DNA of 64,000 nt, taken from assembly GCF_018332715.1 (NCBI RefSeq), contig NZ_BOQP01000051.1:62001-126000 (forward strand), in the 5' to 3' direction. Of the stretch, positions 1-10,300 are shown one piece after another; the stretch's first letter is position 1; each line of letters begins with the position of its first letter. Both the position numbers and the translations under genes were made by a program. Origin of the DNA: Winogradskya consettensis (GTDB lineage Bacteria; Actinomycetota; Actinomycetes; Mycobacteriales; Micromonosporaceae). The notes beneath the pieces are model-generated. The model was not told the origin of the DNA and made no database searches. It saw only the letters and a list, made by a program, of their open reading frames with translations.

Positions 1-2842
1 CGGTGAGGAACGCGTGGGTGTGCACCGAGAGCCGCGCGGTGAACAGCAGCTCGTCGCCGGTGGCCAGCGTGACGCCGGCGCCGAGCAGCGCGTGGCCGGT
101 GGACCCGAGGCCGGCGGCGGTGATGTCCCCCGCGGCGCCCGTGATCGTGGGCCAGTAGCGGTCCCGCTCGAACGGGTACAGCGGCAGGGCCACCACCCGC
201 CCGCCGCCGCCGTGCGGGGCCGTGAGGTCGGCGACGGCGCCGGCCACGTGCAGCGCGGCGAGCGCGTGCCGGGGCATGGTCCGCTCGTCGCGGCCGCGGC
301 GCAGAACCGGGATCACGGCGGGACCGGCGTCGGACGCCTCGGCGGCCAGCGCGGCGAGCACGCCGTCCGGCCCGATCTCCGCCGCGACGGTAACGCCGTG
401 CTCGCGCAGCCAGCTCAGGCCGTCGGCGAAGCGGACCGCCTCGCGGGCGTGCCGCACCCAGTAGTCCGCGTCGAACGCGTCGACCGGCTCCCCGGTCAGG
501 TTGGACACCACCGGGATCCGCGGCGGTGCGTAGGTCAGGGACGCCGCGAATCGGCGGAACTCCGCGAGCATCGGCTCCATGAGCACCGAATGGAACGCGT
601 GCGAGACGCGCAGCCGGCGGGTCTTGACGCCTCGCTGCTCCCAGGCGGCGGCGAGCTCGGTCACGGCCTCGCCGGCCCCGGAGACCACGACGGCCTCGGG
701 GCCGTTGACCGCGGCGATGCCGGCGCGGCCCGCGTACGGCTCCAGGGCCGCCCGGACGTCGGCCTCGCCGGCCCGGACGGCGAGCATCGCGCCGCCTGCC
801 GGGAGGGAGCCCATGAGCCGGCCCCGCGCGGCGACCAGCGCGCACGCGTCCGCGAGGCTCAGCACGCCCGCGAGGTGCGCGGCGGCGATCTCGCCGATGG
901 AGTGGCCGAGCAGGTAGTCGGGGGTGACACCCCAGTGGCCGAGCAGCCGCGCGAGCGCGACCTCCAGCGCGAACAAACCGGCCTGGGTCCACGCGGTCTC
1001 GTCCAGCTCGCCGTCGGCGCCCTCGAACACCACGTCGCGCAGCGGGCGGTCCAGGTGCGGGTCGAGCAGCGCCGTGACCTCGTCGAACGCGGCGGCGAAG
1101 ACGGGCTCGGCGGCGTACAGCTCGCGTCCCATCCCGGTGCGCTGAGCGCCCTGGCCGGAGAAGAGGAACGCAAGCTTCCCGGGCCGCGCGAGAACGGGCT
1201 CCTCGGTGCCGGCGGTCAGCGTGGCGAAGCCGGCGAGCAGCTCATCGCGGTCGCCCGCCACCAGGGCGGCGCGGTACTCCAGCGCGGTGCGGGTCCCGGC
1301 GAGCGAGCGGCCGAGGTCGGCGGGGGTGAGCGCGGGGTCGGCCAGGAGAGCCGCGTGCAGCCGGTCGGCCTGACGGATCAGGGCTTCGGGCGTACGCGCG
1401 GAGAACGCCACCACGACCGGCCCGCTCACCGGCGCCCCGGCCGCCGCGGGCGGTTCCTCGTCGGGGGCCTGCTCCAGGATCACGTGCGCGTTGGTGCCGC
1501 TGACCCCGAACGCCGACACGGCGCCCCGGCGGGCCCGGCCGGTCTCCGGCCAGTCGCGTTGCTCGGTGAGCAGCCGCACGTCGCCGGCGGTCCAGTCCAC
1601 GTGCGGGGTGGGTTCGTCGACGTGCAGGGTGCGGGGCAGCACCCCGTGCCGCAGCGCCTGGACCATCTTGATGACACCGGCGACACCCGCGGCGGACTGC
1701 GCGTGGCCGATGTTCGACTTGACCGAGCCGACCCAGAGCGGCTCGGCCTGCTCCCGGTTGCTGCCGTACGTCGCCAGCAGCGCCTGCGCCTCGATCGGGT
1801 CGCCGAGCACGGTGCCGGTGCCGTGCGCGTCGACGGCGTCCACGTCCGCGGGTGACAGCCGGGCCTGCGCGAGCGCGTCGAGGATGACGCGCTGCTGCGA
1901 CGGGCCGTTCGGGGCGGTCAGGCCGTTGGAGGCGCCGTCGGAGTTGACCGCGGAGCCGCGGACCACGGCGAGCACCCGGTGACCGTTGCGGCGGGCGTCG
2001 GAGAGCCGCTCGACGACGAGCACGCCGGCGCCCTCGGCCCAGCCGGTGCCGTCGGCGGCCGCCGCGAACGACTTGCAGCGCCCGTCGGAGGCGAGCCCGC
2101 GCTGCCGGCTGAACTCGGTGAACACGCCGGGGGTGGACATCACGGTGACACCCCCGGCCAGCGCCAGGTCGCATTCGCCGGTGCGCAGCGACTGGGCGGC
2201 CAGGTGCAGGGCGACCAGGGATGACGAGCAGGCCGTGTCGACGGTGACGGCGGGGCCCTCGAGACCGAGGACATACGCGATCCGGCCCGAGGTGACCGCG
2301 GTGGCGCCGCCGGTCAGCACGTGCCCGCCGGTGTCCTCGGTGGAGAGCGCGAGCAGCGCCGGATAGCCCTGGTCGTTGGTGCCGGCGAAGACGCCGGTGC
2401 GGCTGCCGCGCAGCGTGTCCGCGGCGATGCCGGCCTGTTCGAGGGCCTCCCACGAGGTCTCCAGGAGCAGCCGCTGCTGCGGGTCCATGGCCAGCGCCTC
2501 GCGCGGCGAGATGCCGAAGAAGGCCGGGTCGAACTCGCCGGCGCCGGCGACGAACCCGCCCTGGCGCACATAGCTCGTCCCGGCGTCCGGGTCGTCGCCG
2601 AACAACCGGGTCAGGTCCCAGCCACGGTCGTCCGGGAAGTCACCGATGCCGTCGCCGCCCGCCGCGACCAGGTCCCAGAGCTCGTCCGGGCCGGTGATCC
2701 CGCCCGGGTAACGGCACGCCATGCCCACGACGGCGATCGGCTCGCGCGCGGCGTCCTCGACCTCGCGCAGCCGGGACCGGGTCCGGTGCAGGTCGGCCGA
2801 GACCAGCTTCAGATAGTCCCGGAGCGTGTCGTTGTCTGCCAT
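1..2842 (-). CDS. PKS-E: type I polyketide synthase, extension subunit starting KS-AT(malonyl)-DH (3' end outside window)
   Basis: Modular type I PKS subunit; the first 947 codons are visible and the frame is open at the window edge. Domains: N-terminal coiled-coil docking segment (about residues 1-33), ketosynthase from E34 with catalytic Cys205 in a TACSSS motif plus HGTGT and KSNIGH histidines, then acyltransferase with Ser648 in GHSIGE and an HAFH signature, which in this family means malonyl-CoA. A dehydratase starts near residue 914, but its catalytic His lies just beyond the edge. A Cys in the KS, rather than Gln, makes this an extension module and not a loading module. The ATG at 2842 is preceded by an AGAGG box and gives a complete docking helix ([11 protein letters not shown]...). 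It is on the same strand as the main operon but is separated from it by the divergent P450, so it has its own promoter. Because PKS-D already carries the thioesterase, PKS-E probably acts earlier in the chain than its map position suggests. Confidence 0.96.
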   Translation of the reverse strand, partial: MADNDTLRDYLKLVSADLHRTRSRLREVEDAAREPIAVVGMACRYPGGITGPDELWDLVAAGGDGIGDFPDDRGWDLTRLFGDDPDAGTSYVRQGGFVAGAGEFDPAFFGISPREALAMDPQQRLLLETSWEALEQAGIAADTLRGSRTGVFAGTNDQGYPALLALSTEDTGGHVLTGGATAVTSGRIAYVLGLEGPAVTVDTACSSSLVALHLAAQSLRTGECDLALAGGVTVMSTPGVFTEFSRQRGLASDGRCKSFAAAADGTGWAEGAGVLVVERLSDARRNGHRVLAVVRGSAVNSDGASNGLTAPNGPSQQRVILDALAQARLSPADVDAVDAHGTGTVLGDPIEAQALLATYGSNREQAEPLWVGSVKSNIGHAQSAAGVAGVIKMVQALRHGVLPRTLHVDEPTPHVDWTAGDVRLLTEQRDWPETGRARRGAVSAFGVSGTNAHVILEQAPDEEPPAAAGAPVSGPVVVAFSARTPEALIRQADRLHAALLADPALTPADLGRSLAGTRTALEYRAALVAGDRDELLAGFATLTAGTEEPVLARPGKLAFLFSGQGAQRTGMGRELYAAEPVFAAAFDEVTALLDPHLDRPLRDVVFEGADGELDETAWTQAGLFALEVALARLLGHWGVTPDYLLGHSIGEIAAAHLAGVLSLADACALVAARGRLMGSLPAGGAMLAVRAGEADVRAALEPYAGRAGIAAVNGPEAVVVSGAGEAVTELAAAWEQRGVKTRRLRVSHAFHSVLMEPMLAEFRRFAASLTYAPPRIPVVSNLTGEPVDAFDADYWVRHAREAVRFADGLSWLREHGVTVAAEIGPDGVLAALAAEASDAGPAVIPVLRRGRDERTMPRHALAALHVAGAVADLTAPHGGGGRVVALPLYPFERDRYWPTITGAAGDITAAGLGSTGHALLGAGVTLATGDELLFTARLSVHTHAFLT

Positions 2843-2850
2843 CTGTGGGA

Positions 2851-2855
2851 CCTCT
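2851..2855 (-). promoter_or_regulatory. Ribosome binding site of PKS-E
   Basis: AGAGG on the minus strand, 8 nt before the ATG at 2842. It supports this start, which also gives a full-length N-terminal docking helix. Confidence 0.6.
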
Positions 2856-2918
2856 GCCTGATCGGGGATGCGTTGCCGCACCACGGAACGTCACCACCTG
2901 GCCCAGCACGCTAGCGAC

Positions 2919-2996
2919 CCGCCCCGCCCGAGCAACACCCCAGCGAGGGGCCCCGAGACCCTTAGCCGGGGCCCCGGCGCTCACTTGCCGGGGCGG
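2919..2996. repeat. Nested inverted repeat in the divergent promoter region
   Basis: Inner hairpin: 2942-2954 against 2968-2981, with GGGGCCCC pairing GGGGCCCC and AGCG pairing CGCT around a 13-nt loop. Outer arms: CCGCCCCG at 2919-2926 against CGGGGCGG at 2989-2996. The two dyads are almost concentric. The structure lies midway between the two divergent starts, so it could be an operator or a transcription insulator. Very high GC makes chance palindromes more likely, which limits confidence. Confidence 0.4.
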
Positions 2997-3073
2997 TTAG
3001 GGGTTGACCGTGATCGGCGTGGATGAGGACGGTAGGTCCGGTCCCATTTACGGTCCTGACCAGATTGGCTGCG

Positions 3074-4294
3074 ATGATGCTCTCGCCCACGCGGCACTCG
3101 TTCGATCTGCGCGACCCCAGGCTGCAGAACGACCGCTACAACTACTATCGCGAGTTCCGCGAGAACGACCCGATCCACTACTCGTCGCACGGCTACTGGG
3201 TGCTGACCCGTTACGACGACTGCGACACGTTCCTGCGTGCGCCCGGGGTCACCGCGAACTTCACCCACGAGGAGGACTGGGTCCGTGCCCGCGGCGGCCC
3301 GAACAGTCCCGTCGTCCGCAGCAACCGGCGGTGGAGCTTCTCCCGCGACGGCGCCGAGCACCGCCAGATCCGCCGGCTGCTGTCGCGTGGCCTGAGCCCG
3401 AGCGCGATCGACCGCATGCGGCCCCGGATCGTCCAGATGGTCAACGACATGATCGACGCGATGGGTGAGGGCGAGGCGGACCTGATCTCCGGGCTCGCGC
3501 TGCCCCTGCCGGTAGCCGTCGTCGGTGAGTTGCTCGGCATCCCGCCGGAGGACGCCGTCCGCTGCCGGCAGTGGACCAACACCATCGCCGACGTCGTCGA
3601 CCCGGTGGTCACCCCGCAGATGCGGGTCCGGATGAACCGCGCCGCGACCGAGTTCGAGGCGTACGTCATGGAACAGCTCGCGGAGCGGCGGAAGAACCCC
3701 CGCGACGACATGCTGAGCATGCTCGCCGAGCCCGACGCCAACGGCGAGCAGATGAGCGACGAGGACATCGTCGCGCAGGTGCTGGTCATGTACAACGCCG
3801 GGCACGAGACGTCGGTGAACGTCATCGGCAACGGCATGCTGGCGCTGCTGCGCAACCCCGAGCAGATGGAGCTGGTCCGCCGCGAACCGGAGCGGCTCGA
3901 CTCCGGCTTCGAGGAGCTCGCGCGTTACGACACCGCACTGCAGATCCAGGCGCGCCGGACCACTCTGGACGTACCGCTCGGCGACAAGGTCATCCCGGCC
4001 GGGCAGATCGTCATGGTGGTGATGGGCGCGGCACACCGCGATCCGGCGCACTACCCGGACCCGGACCGGTTCGACCTGACGCGGACGACCAAGTCGCTGG
4101 CGTTCGGCTCCGGCCCGCACTACTGCATCGCCGCGACGCTCGGCCGGCTGGAGGTGGTGCTGACGTTCCGCGAGATGATGCGCCGCTACTCCACCATCGA
4201 GCTGGCCTCGGACGACCTGGAGTGGTACTCGCACTTCCGGTTCCTGCTGGGGCTGCGCCAGCTGCCGCTGCGGCTCGGCTACGCCAAGGACTGA
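3074..4294 (+). CDS. Cytochrome P450 monooxygenase (polyketide tailoring)
   Basis: Soluble bacterial class I P450, about 406 residues from the tandem ATGs at 3074/3077. It probably hydroxylates or epoxidises the polyketide, with electrons from ferredoxin partners encoded elsewhere. Seen: C-helix HRxxR (H96-R100), I-helix AGHET (A242-T246, with the acid/Thr pair for O2 activation), K-helix ExxR (E281-R284), and heme loop FGSGPHYC with the thiolate ligand Cys351. Oddities: Ala replaces the usual Gly two residues after Cys351, and the segment after ExxR reads DTALQ where many relatives have a Pro. An ATG at 3023 would add 17 residues of untypical sequence. No start has a clear Shine-Dalgarno box, and the 3074/3077 choice rests on normal family length and N-terminus. 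It is the only plus-strand gene, divergent from PKS-E and convergent with PKS-D. Its substrate cannot be told from the sequence. Confidence 0.95.
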   Translation: MMLSPTRHSFDLRDPRLQNDRYNYYREFRENDPIHYSSHGYWVLTRYDDCDTFLRAPGVTANFTHEEDWVRARGGPNSPVVRSNRRWSFSRDGAEHRQIRRLLSRGLSPSAIDRMRPRIVQMVNDMIDAMGEGEADLISGLALPLPVAVVGELLGIPPEDAVRCRQWTNTIADVVDPVVTPQMRVRMNRAATEFEAYVMEQLAERRKNPRDDMLSMLAEPDANGEQMSDEDIVAQVLVMYNAGHETSVNVIGNGMLALLRNPEQMELVRREPERLDSGFEELARYDTALQIQARRTTLDVPLGDKVIPAGQIVMVVMGAAHRDPAHYPDPDRFDLTRTTKSLAFGSGPHYCIAATLGRLEVVLTFREMMRRYSTIELASDDLEWYSHFRFLLGLRQLPLRLGYAKD

Positions 4295-4310
4295 CAACAC
4301 GCGTCTCCTG

Positions 4311-4355
4311 CGAAAAGGTCCCGTACCAGCCTCCCGGCCGGTACGGGACCTTTCG
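4311..4355. terminator. Bidirectional hairpin terminator between the P450 and PKS-D
   Basis: Perfect 14-bp inverted repeat, AAAGGTCCCGTACC (4314-4327) against GGTACGGGACCTTT (4340-4353), around a 12-nt loop; it extends to CGA/TCG if one A is bulged. It sits 19 nt after the P450 stop (4294) and just past the PKS-D stop (4360). With A-tracts on one arm and T-tracts on the other, it can end transcription from both convergent genes. Confidence 0.85.
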
Positions 4356-4359
4356 TAAT

Positions 4360-7300
4360 TCAGCCCAGCGTCGCTATCCACTCCGAGATCGCCTGCGCCG
4401 TGGTGTCGGCGTGCTCCACCATCATCGAGAAGTGGGTGCCCGGCACCTCCACCAGCGTGTGCGGCAGTTCCCAGTCACACCGCCAGTCCTCCTCGAGATC
4501 CCACGGGCCGAGCGGCTCCGTGGCGCGCAGGAACAGCGTCGGTGTGCGGATCTCCCGGGGGGCGAACGCGACCACCACCTTGCCGTACGCGGCCTGCGCC
4601 GTGAGGCGGATGTCGTCCATCGGGACGTACTGCTCCTTGCGTACCAGCGCGCCCATGGACAGCTCGTTCTTCCACACGTCGTAGATGGGCCGGTACATCG
4701 GATAGACGTCGATGAGCACCAGCCCCGCGGGCTCGATGCCCCGCTCCTCCAGGTGGCTGACGAGCGCGTGGGCGACCAGGCCGCCGCCGGAGTGCGCGAC
4801 GATCACGAACGGCTCGCCCGCGGCCGTCTCCAGCAGCTCCTCGGCCAGGAAGTCGAACGCCACTCCCATGTCGGCCGGCAGCAGCTCGCCCCGGCCGAAG
4901 CCGGGCAGGGGCAGCACCGATACCGACCGCTCACCGCGGAAGCTGCCCGCCAGCCTGGCGAACTCGTGCGGGCCGCCCGCCGCCGTGGTGCCGGCCTGGC
5001 AGATCAGCTGGGGCTGCCGTTTCCCCCGCGCCAGGTACACCGAGCGCGGCGGGTCGCTCATCTCGGAACGGCTGTGGAACACCGGCCGGAACGCGGCGGC
5101 GTCGACGACCATCCGCAGGAACTCCTGGACCTGGTCGGTGCGGATCGCCTCGAGGAACAGCGAGTTGAACACGCCGACCGGGTTCACGTCGTCCGGGGAG
5201 ATTCCCAGCACCGGCGCCACGGCCCGCACCGTACCCGCGAGCTGCTGGTCCAGGTGCCCGGCCAGCAACTCGACCGACGGGTGGTCGAACATGACCGTGC
5301 TCTCCAGCGTGAACCCGCCGGCGGTCTCCAGCCGGTTGCGCAGCTCCACCGCCATCATCGAGTCGAAGCCGAGCTCCAGGAAGACGTCGGCGGGGGCGAT
5401 CGACGCGCTCGACGCGATCCCCAGCACGGCCGCGGCGTTGTCCCGGACCAGGTCCAGCACGGCGGCCGACCGCTCCGGGCCGGTCAGCGCGAGCAGCGTC
5501 CCGCTGATGTCCACGACCTCGGGCACCTCCGGCAGCGCGGCGTCACCCTGGTCCGGCACGACCCGCTCGACGCTTGCGGCAACCGCAGCGGCGGCCCCAT
5601 TGACCGCGGCTCCGGTGACTGCGGCCTGGGTGAGCCAGTACCACTCCTGCTGGAACGCGTACGTAGGCACGGCTGCCCGGCGGGCGCCCCACGGCGCGAG
5701 CACGGCAGCCCAGTCGACGGCGGCCCCGTCCTCGTGCAGCCGGGCCACCGCGTCGAGCACCACGCGGACCGGGTCGCCGCCGTCGTCCGTGATCGCGACC
5801 CTCAGCAGGGTGTCGCTCGCCGCCGCGGCGGTGGCGGGGCCGCCGAGTGCCAGGATCCGGGTGACGCCGTCCTCGGCGAGCCGGTGCAGGGCCGTCCCGG
5901 TGAGGTCGCCGGGCGAGGACAACGGCGCCGTGTCCAGGGGCGCACCGGTCACCGCCGATACCAGGGTGACGGTCGGCTTGTCCGGGGTCACCGCGGTGCG
6001 GGAACCGGCGACCAGTGCGCACGCGTCGTCCAGCGACAGAGCGCCGGACAGGTGCACGGCGGCGATCGTCCCGGCCTCCTCCCCCACGATCACGTCGGGG
6101 TGCAGGCCCCAGGACCCGAGCAGCCGGTAGAGCGCGACCTGGGTCGCGAACCAGGCCGCGGCCTCGTGGAGCGGCTCGCCGGGGCCCGTGTCCTCCCGCA
6201 GCACCATGGCCCGCAGCGAGGAGTCGAGCAGGTTGTCGAAGCGGGCACAGACCGCGTCGAAAGCCTCGGCGTAGGCCGGGAACGCGTCGAGCAGGGCCCG
6301 GGCGGTCCGGGCGGGTCCGGCCACGCCCTGTGCGGCGCAGACGAACGCGAGCCGGCCGGCCCGGATCCGCTGCGCGGGGACGCTGCCGGACGCCAGCGCG
6401 GACAGTCCGGCGATCATCGCGGGGCGATCGGCGGCACCGACCACCGCCCGGTACTCCAGTGCGGCGCGCCCGGTCGCCAGTGACCAGCCGATGTCGGCCG
6501 GACCGGCGTCGGAGCCCGTCGCGTACCCGGACAGCCGCGCGGCCTGGGCGCGCAGTCCCTCGGCGCTCTTCGCGGAGATCAGCCACGGCACCGGGTGGGT
6601 GACGCCGGACCCGGGCCGGGTCGCCGGGACGGCCGGCGCCTCCTCGATGATCGCGTGCACGTTGGTGCCGCTCATGCCGAACGCGGACACCCCGGCCCGG
6701 CGCGGCCGGGCTCCGCGGGGCCACGCGACCTGCTCGGTCAGCAGCGCGACCGCCCCCGACGACCAGTCCACGTGCGGAGTGGGCTTGTCGACGTGCAGCG
6801 TGCGGGGCAGCTGGCCGTGACCGAGCGCGAGCACCGTCTTGATCACGGCCGCGATACCGGCGGCGGCCTGCGGGTGGCCGATGTTCGACTTCACCGAGCC
6901 GAGCCACAGGGGCCGGTCCGCCGGGCGGTCCGCTCCGTACGTGGCCAGCAGCGCCTGCGCCTCGATCGGGTCGCCGAGCGTGGTGCCTGTGCCGTGCGCC
7001 TCGACGACGTCCACCTCGGACGGGCCGATACCGGCGTTGAGCAGTGCCCGCCGGATCACCCGCTGCTGCGAGGGACCGTTCGGCGCGGTGAGCCCGTTGC
7101 TGGCGCCGTCCTGGTTGACGGCGGAGCCCCGGATCACCGCGAGCACCTCGTGGCCGAGCCGCTGGGCGTCGGAGAGCCGCTCCAGCAGCACCCAGCCGGC
7201 CCCCTCGGCCCAGCTCGTGCCGTCGGCCGCGGCGGCGAACGGCTTGCACCGGCCGTCGCCCGCGAGCGCGCCCTGACGGCCGAACTCGGCGAACACCCCG

Positions 7301-10300
7301 GGCGTCGACATCACGGCGACGCCGCCGGCCAGTGCCATGCCGCACTCGTCCTGGCGCAGCGACTGCATGGCCAGGTGGACGGCGACCAGGGACGACGAGC
7401 AGGCCGTGTCGACCGTGACGGCGGGCCCTTCCAGACCGTACGTGTACGCGATCCGCCCCGACATCACACTGGTCGCGTTGCCGGTCATCAGGTATCCCTC
7501 GGTACCGGCCGGAAGTTCAGCGCCGGCGCCGTACCCCATCGTGCTGCCGCCGACGAACACGCCGGTGGCGGTGCCCCGCAGCGAGCGCGGATCGATGCCG
7601 GCCCGCTCGAAAGCCTCCCAGGACGTCTCCAGCAGCAGCCGGTGCTGCGGGTCCATGGCCAGCGCCTCGCGCGGCGAGATCCCGAACAGCGCCGCGTCGA
7701 ACATCCCCGCGCCGTCCAGGAATCCGCCGAACGGCGCGAAGCCGTTCAGCGCCACCTCCGGCCAGCCCCGGTCCGGCGGGAACGCCGTGACGCCGTCGGC
7801 GCCGTCCACGAGCATCCGCCAGAGCCCCTCGGGCGAGTCGACGCCGCCGGGGAACCGGCAGCTCATCGACACGATGGCGATGGGCTCGCCGGTGTCACCG
7901 GCGACCGGCGCGGCCGGGCCGGTGGTGGTGCCGGCGCCCAGCCCCATCTCCACCAGCAGGTGCTCGACCAGCTGGGCCGGGGTCGGATAGTCGAAGACGA
8001 GGGTGGCCTGCAACGACACCCCGAGGATGGTGGACAGGCGGTTACGGAGCTCCAGTGCGGTCAGCGAGTCGAAGCCGAGGTCACGGAAGGGGCGCAGCCC
8101 GTCCACGGCGTCGGCGGTGTCGTACCCGAGGACCAGGCCGGCCTCCGTGCGGATCACCTCCAGCAGCATCGCGGGGCGGTCGCCGGCGGGCCGCGCGGCC
8201 AGCCGGTCCCGCACCTCGGCGCCCGCGTCGGTGCCCGCCTCGGCCGGCCCGGCGGCGGTCAGCGCCTGCCGCACCTCGCTCAGGTCACCGAGCAGCGGGC
8301 TGGTCCGGGCCACCGCGAACACCGCGATGAACCGGGCCCAGTCGATCGACGCGACGGTCAGGTCCTCGGTGCCGCCGTCGACGGCCGAGGCGAACGCCGT
8401 CATCGCGAGTTCCGGGTCCATCGGGGACATGCCGCGACGGGTCAGGTATTCCTCGCCGCCCTCGGCGTCGACCATCCCGCCGCCGCCCCACGGGCCCCAG
8501 GCGATCGCGGTGGCCGGCTTCCCCTGGCCCCGGCGGAACTCGGCGAGGGCGTCCAGGTACGCGTTGCCGGCGCCGTACGCGCTCTGCCCGCCCGCGCCCC
8601 ACACACCGGCGCCGGAGGAGAACAGCACGAACCGCTCCAGCGGCAGGTCCCCGGTCAGCTCGTGGAGATGGGCGGCGCCGGCGACCTTGCCGGCGACGGT
8701 CGCGGTGAACGATGCGGGATCCGTGTCGGCCAGGGCGGCGATGGTCTCCACCCCGGCCGCGTGCACCACGCCGCACAGCGGCAGGTCCGCGGGGATCGCG
8801 GCGAGCACCCCGGCCAGCGCGGCCCGGTCGCCGACGTCGCAGGCCGCCACGGTGACCCGTGATCCGGCCGCGGTCAGCTCGACGGCCAGCTCGGCGGCGC
8901 CGGGTGCGGCGTCACCACGCCGGCTGACGAGCACGATGTGCGGGGTGCCCCGGGCGGCGAGCAAGCGGGCGGACCGGGCACCGAGCGCACCCGTGCCACC
9001 GGTGATCAGCACCGTCCCGGCCGGGCGCCAGGGCTCGGCCGGCTCCGGCACCGCGGCGCGCTGCAACCGGCGGCCGAAGACCCCGGACGGGCGGACAGCG
9101 ACCTGGTCCTCGGCCCCGTTGAGCACGGCTGCCAGGCGGGCACCGGACCGCTCGTCCAGCTCCTCCGGCAGGTCGATCAGGCCGCCCCAGCGGTGCGGCG
9201 CCTCCAGGGCGGCGACCCGGCCCAGGCCCCAGACCTGGGCGAGGGCGGGGTCACGCAGTCGCTCGGACCGGCCGACGGAGATCGCTCCGCTGGTCAGGCA
9301 CCACAGCGGCGCGGCGAACTCGACGTCGCCGAGCGCCTGCAGCAGCGTCAGGGTGGCCGTCGGGGCGTCGCCGGCGGCGGACGCCGGCAGGGCGAGCAGG
9401 GACAGCACCCCGGCGTACGACGGCTCCGGGCCTGCCATGGTGAGCAGGTCCTCGGCGAGTGTCCAGCGGTCGGGTACGCCCGTGACGACCAGCTCGGCCA
9501 CCTCCGCACCGGCCTCGCGGACCGCGCCGGAGACGGCGCCGGCGTCGTACCCGGTGGGGACGACGAGCAGCCAGGTGCCGGTCAACCGGCTGTCCGCCAG
9601 GTCCGTCAGCGGCTTCCAGCGCACGCGGTAGCGCCACGAGTCGACCGTCCACTCGGCGCGGCGTTGCCTGCGCCACCGGGACAGCGCGGGCAGGACGTCG
9701 GGCAGTCCCTCGCCGGCCGGCAGGCCCAGCGTCGCGGCGACCCGGTCGGTGTCGTCACGCTCGACGGCATCCCAGAACAGGGCCTCGACCGGATCGGCGA
9801 CCGCGGCCACGGGGGCCGGCTCGGGAAGGAGCGGGGCGTCGGGCCAGTACCGCTGCCGCTGGAACGCCGTGGTGGGCAGTTCGACGGGTGCGGCGCCGTA
9901 CCCGGAGAGGGTCGCGGGCCAGTCCACCTCGGCGCCGTCGACCGACAGCTCGGCGAGCGCGCGCAGGGCGGCCTCGGGCTCAGGACGGCCGGCACGGACC
10001 GCGGCGGCCAGCACGGGCGGGCGGCTACCGGTCCGGGTGTCGAGTGTGGAGCGCGCCATCCCGGTCAGTACCCCGTCCGGCCCCAGCTCCAGGAAGCGGG
10101 TCACGCCCTCGCGGTGGAGCCGGTCGATGGCGTCGGCGTAGCGGACGGTGGCCCTGGTGTGCCGGACCCAGTGGTCGCCGTCGAGCTGACCGTCGGTGAT
10201 CGGCGCGCCGGTCACCGTGGAGATCAGCGGGATGACGGGCTTGCCGTGCGGCAGCTGCCGGGCGATCGACCCGAACTCCGCCAGGATCGGGTCCATCAGC

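Larger units (their letters stand above)
2843..3073. promoter_or_regulatory. Divergent intergenic region between PKS-E and the P450
   Basis: About 230 bp with no convincing reading frame. It must hold the promoter of PKS-E (minus) and of the P450 (plus), since both genes start here and point outward. TTGACC at 3004-3009 resembles a -35 box reading toward the P450, but no good -10 box follows at 16-19 nt, so it is only a weak candidate. The strongest visible structure is the nested dyad described separately at 2919-2996. Confidence 0.45.
4360..7890 (-). other. PKS-D module 2: KS-AT(inactive)-ACP-TE, release module
   Basis: KS from residue 1566 with Cys1729, HGTGT and KSNIGH intact; remnant AT; ACP with LGFDS Ser2409; C-terminal TE. 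There is no KR, DH or ER. The KS carries ADGTSW where the other KS domains here read ADGT(G/W)W-like motifs, and MDPQH where they read MDPQQ. These are minor changes that leave the catalytic residues in place. If it elongated, the product would keep a beta-ketone next to the release carbon; if it only passes the chain along, the TE would release the beta-hydroxyacyl chain made by module 1. Confidence 0.9.

Noticed and set aside
3023-3073. P450 start at 3023
   Set aside because: In frame, but the extra 17 residues are not typical of soluble P450s and no ribosome binding site precedes it. Not excluded, since 3074/3077 also lacks a clear one.
2981-4381. Minus-strand open frame across the P450
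   Set aside because: Shadow of the P450, which shows all family motifs on the plus strand. The shadow protein has no recognisable domain and runs through the terminator hairpin.
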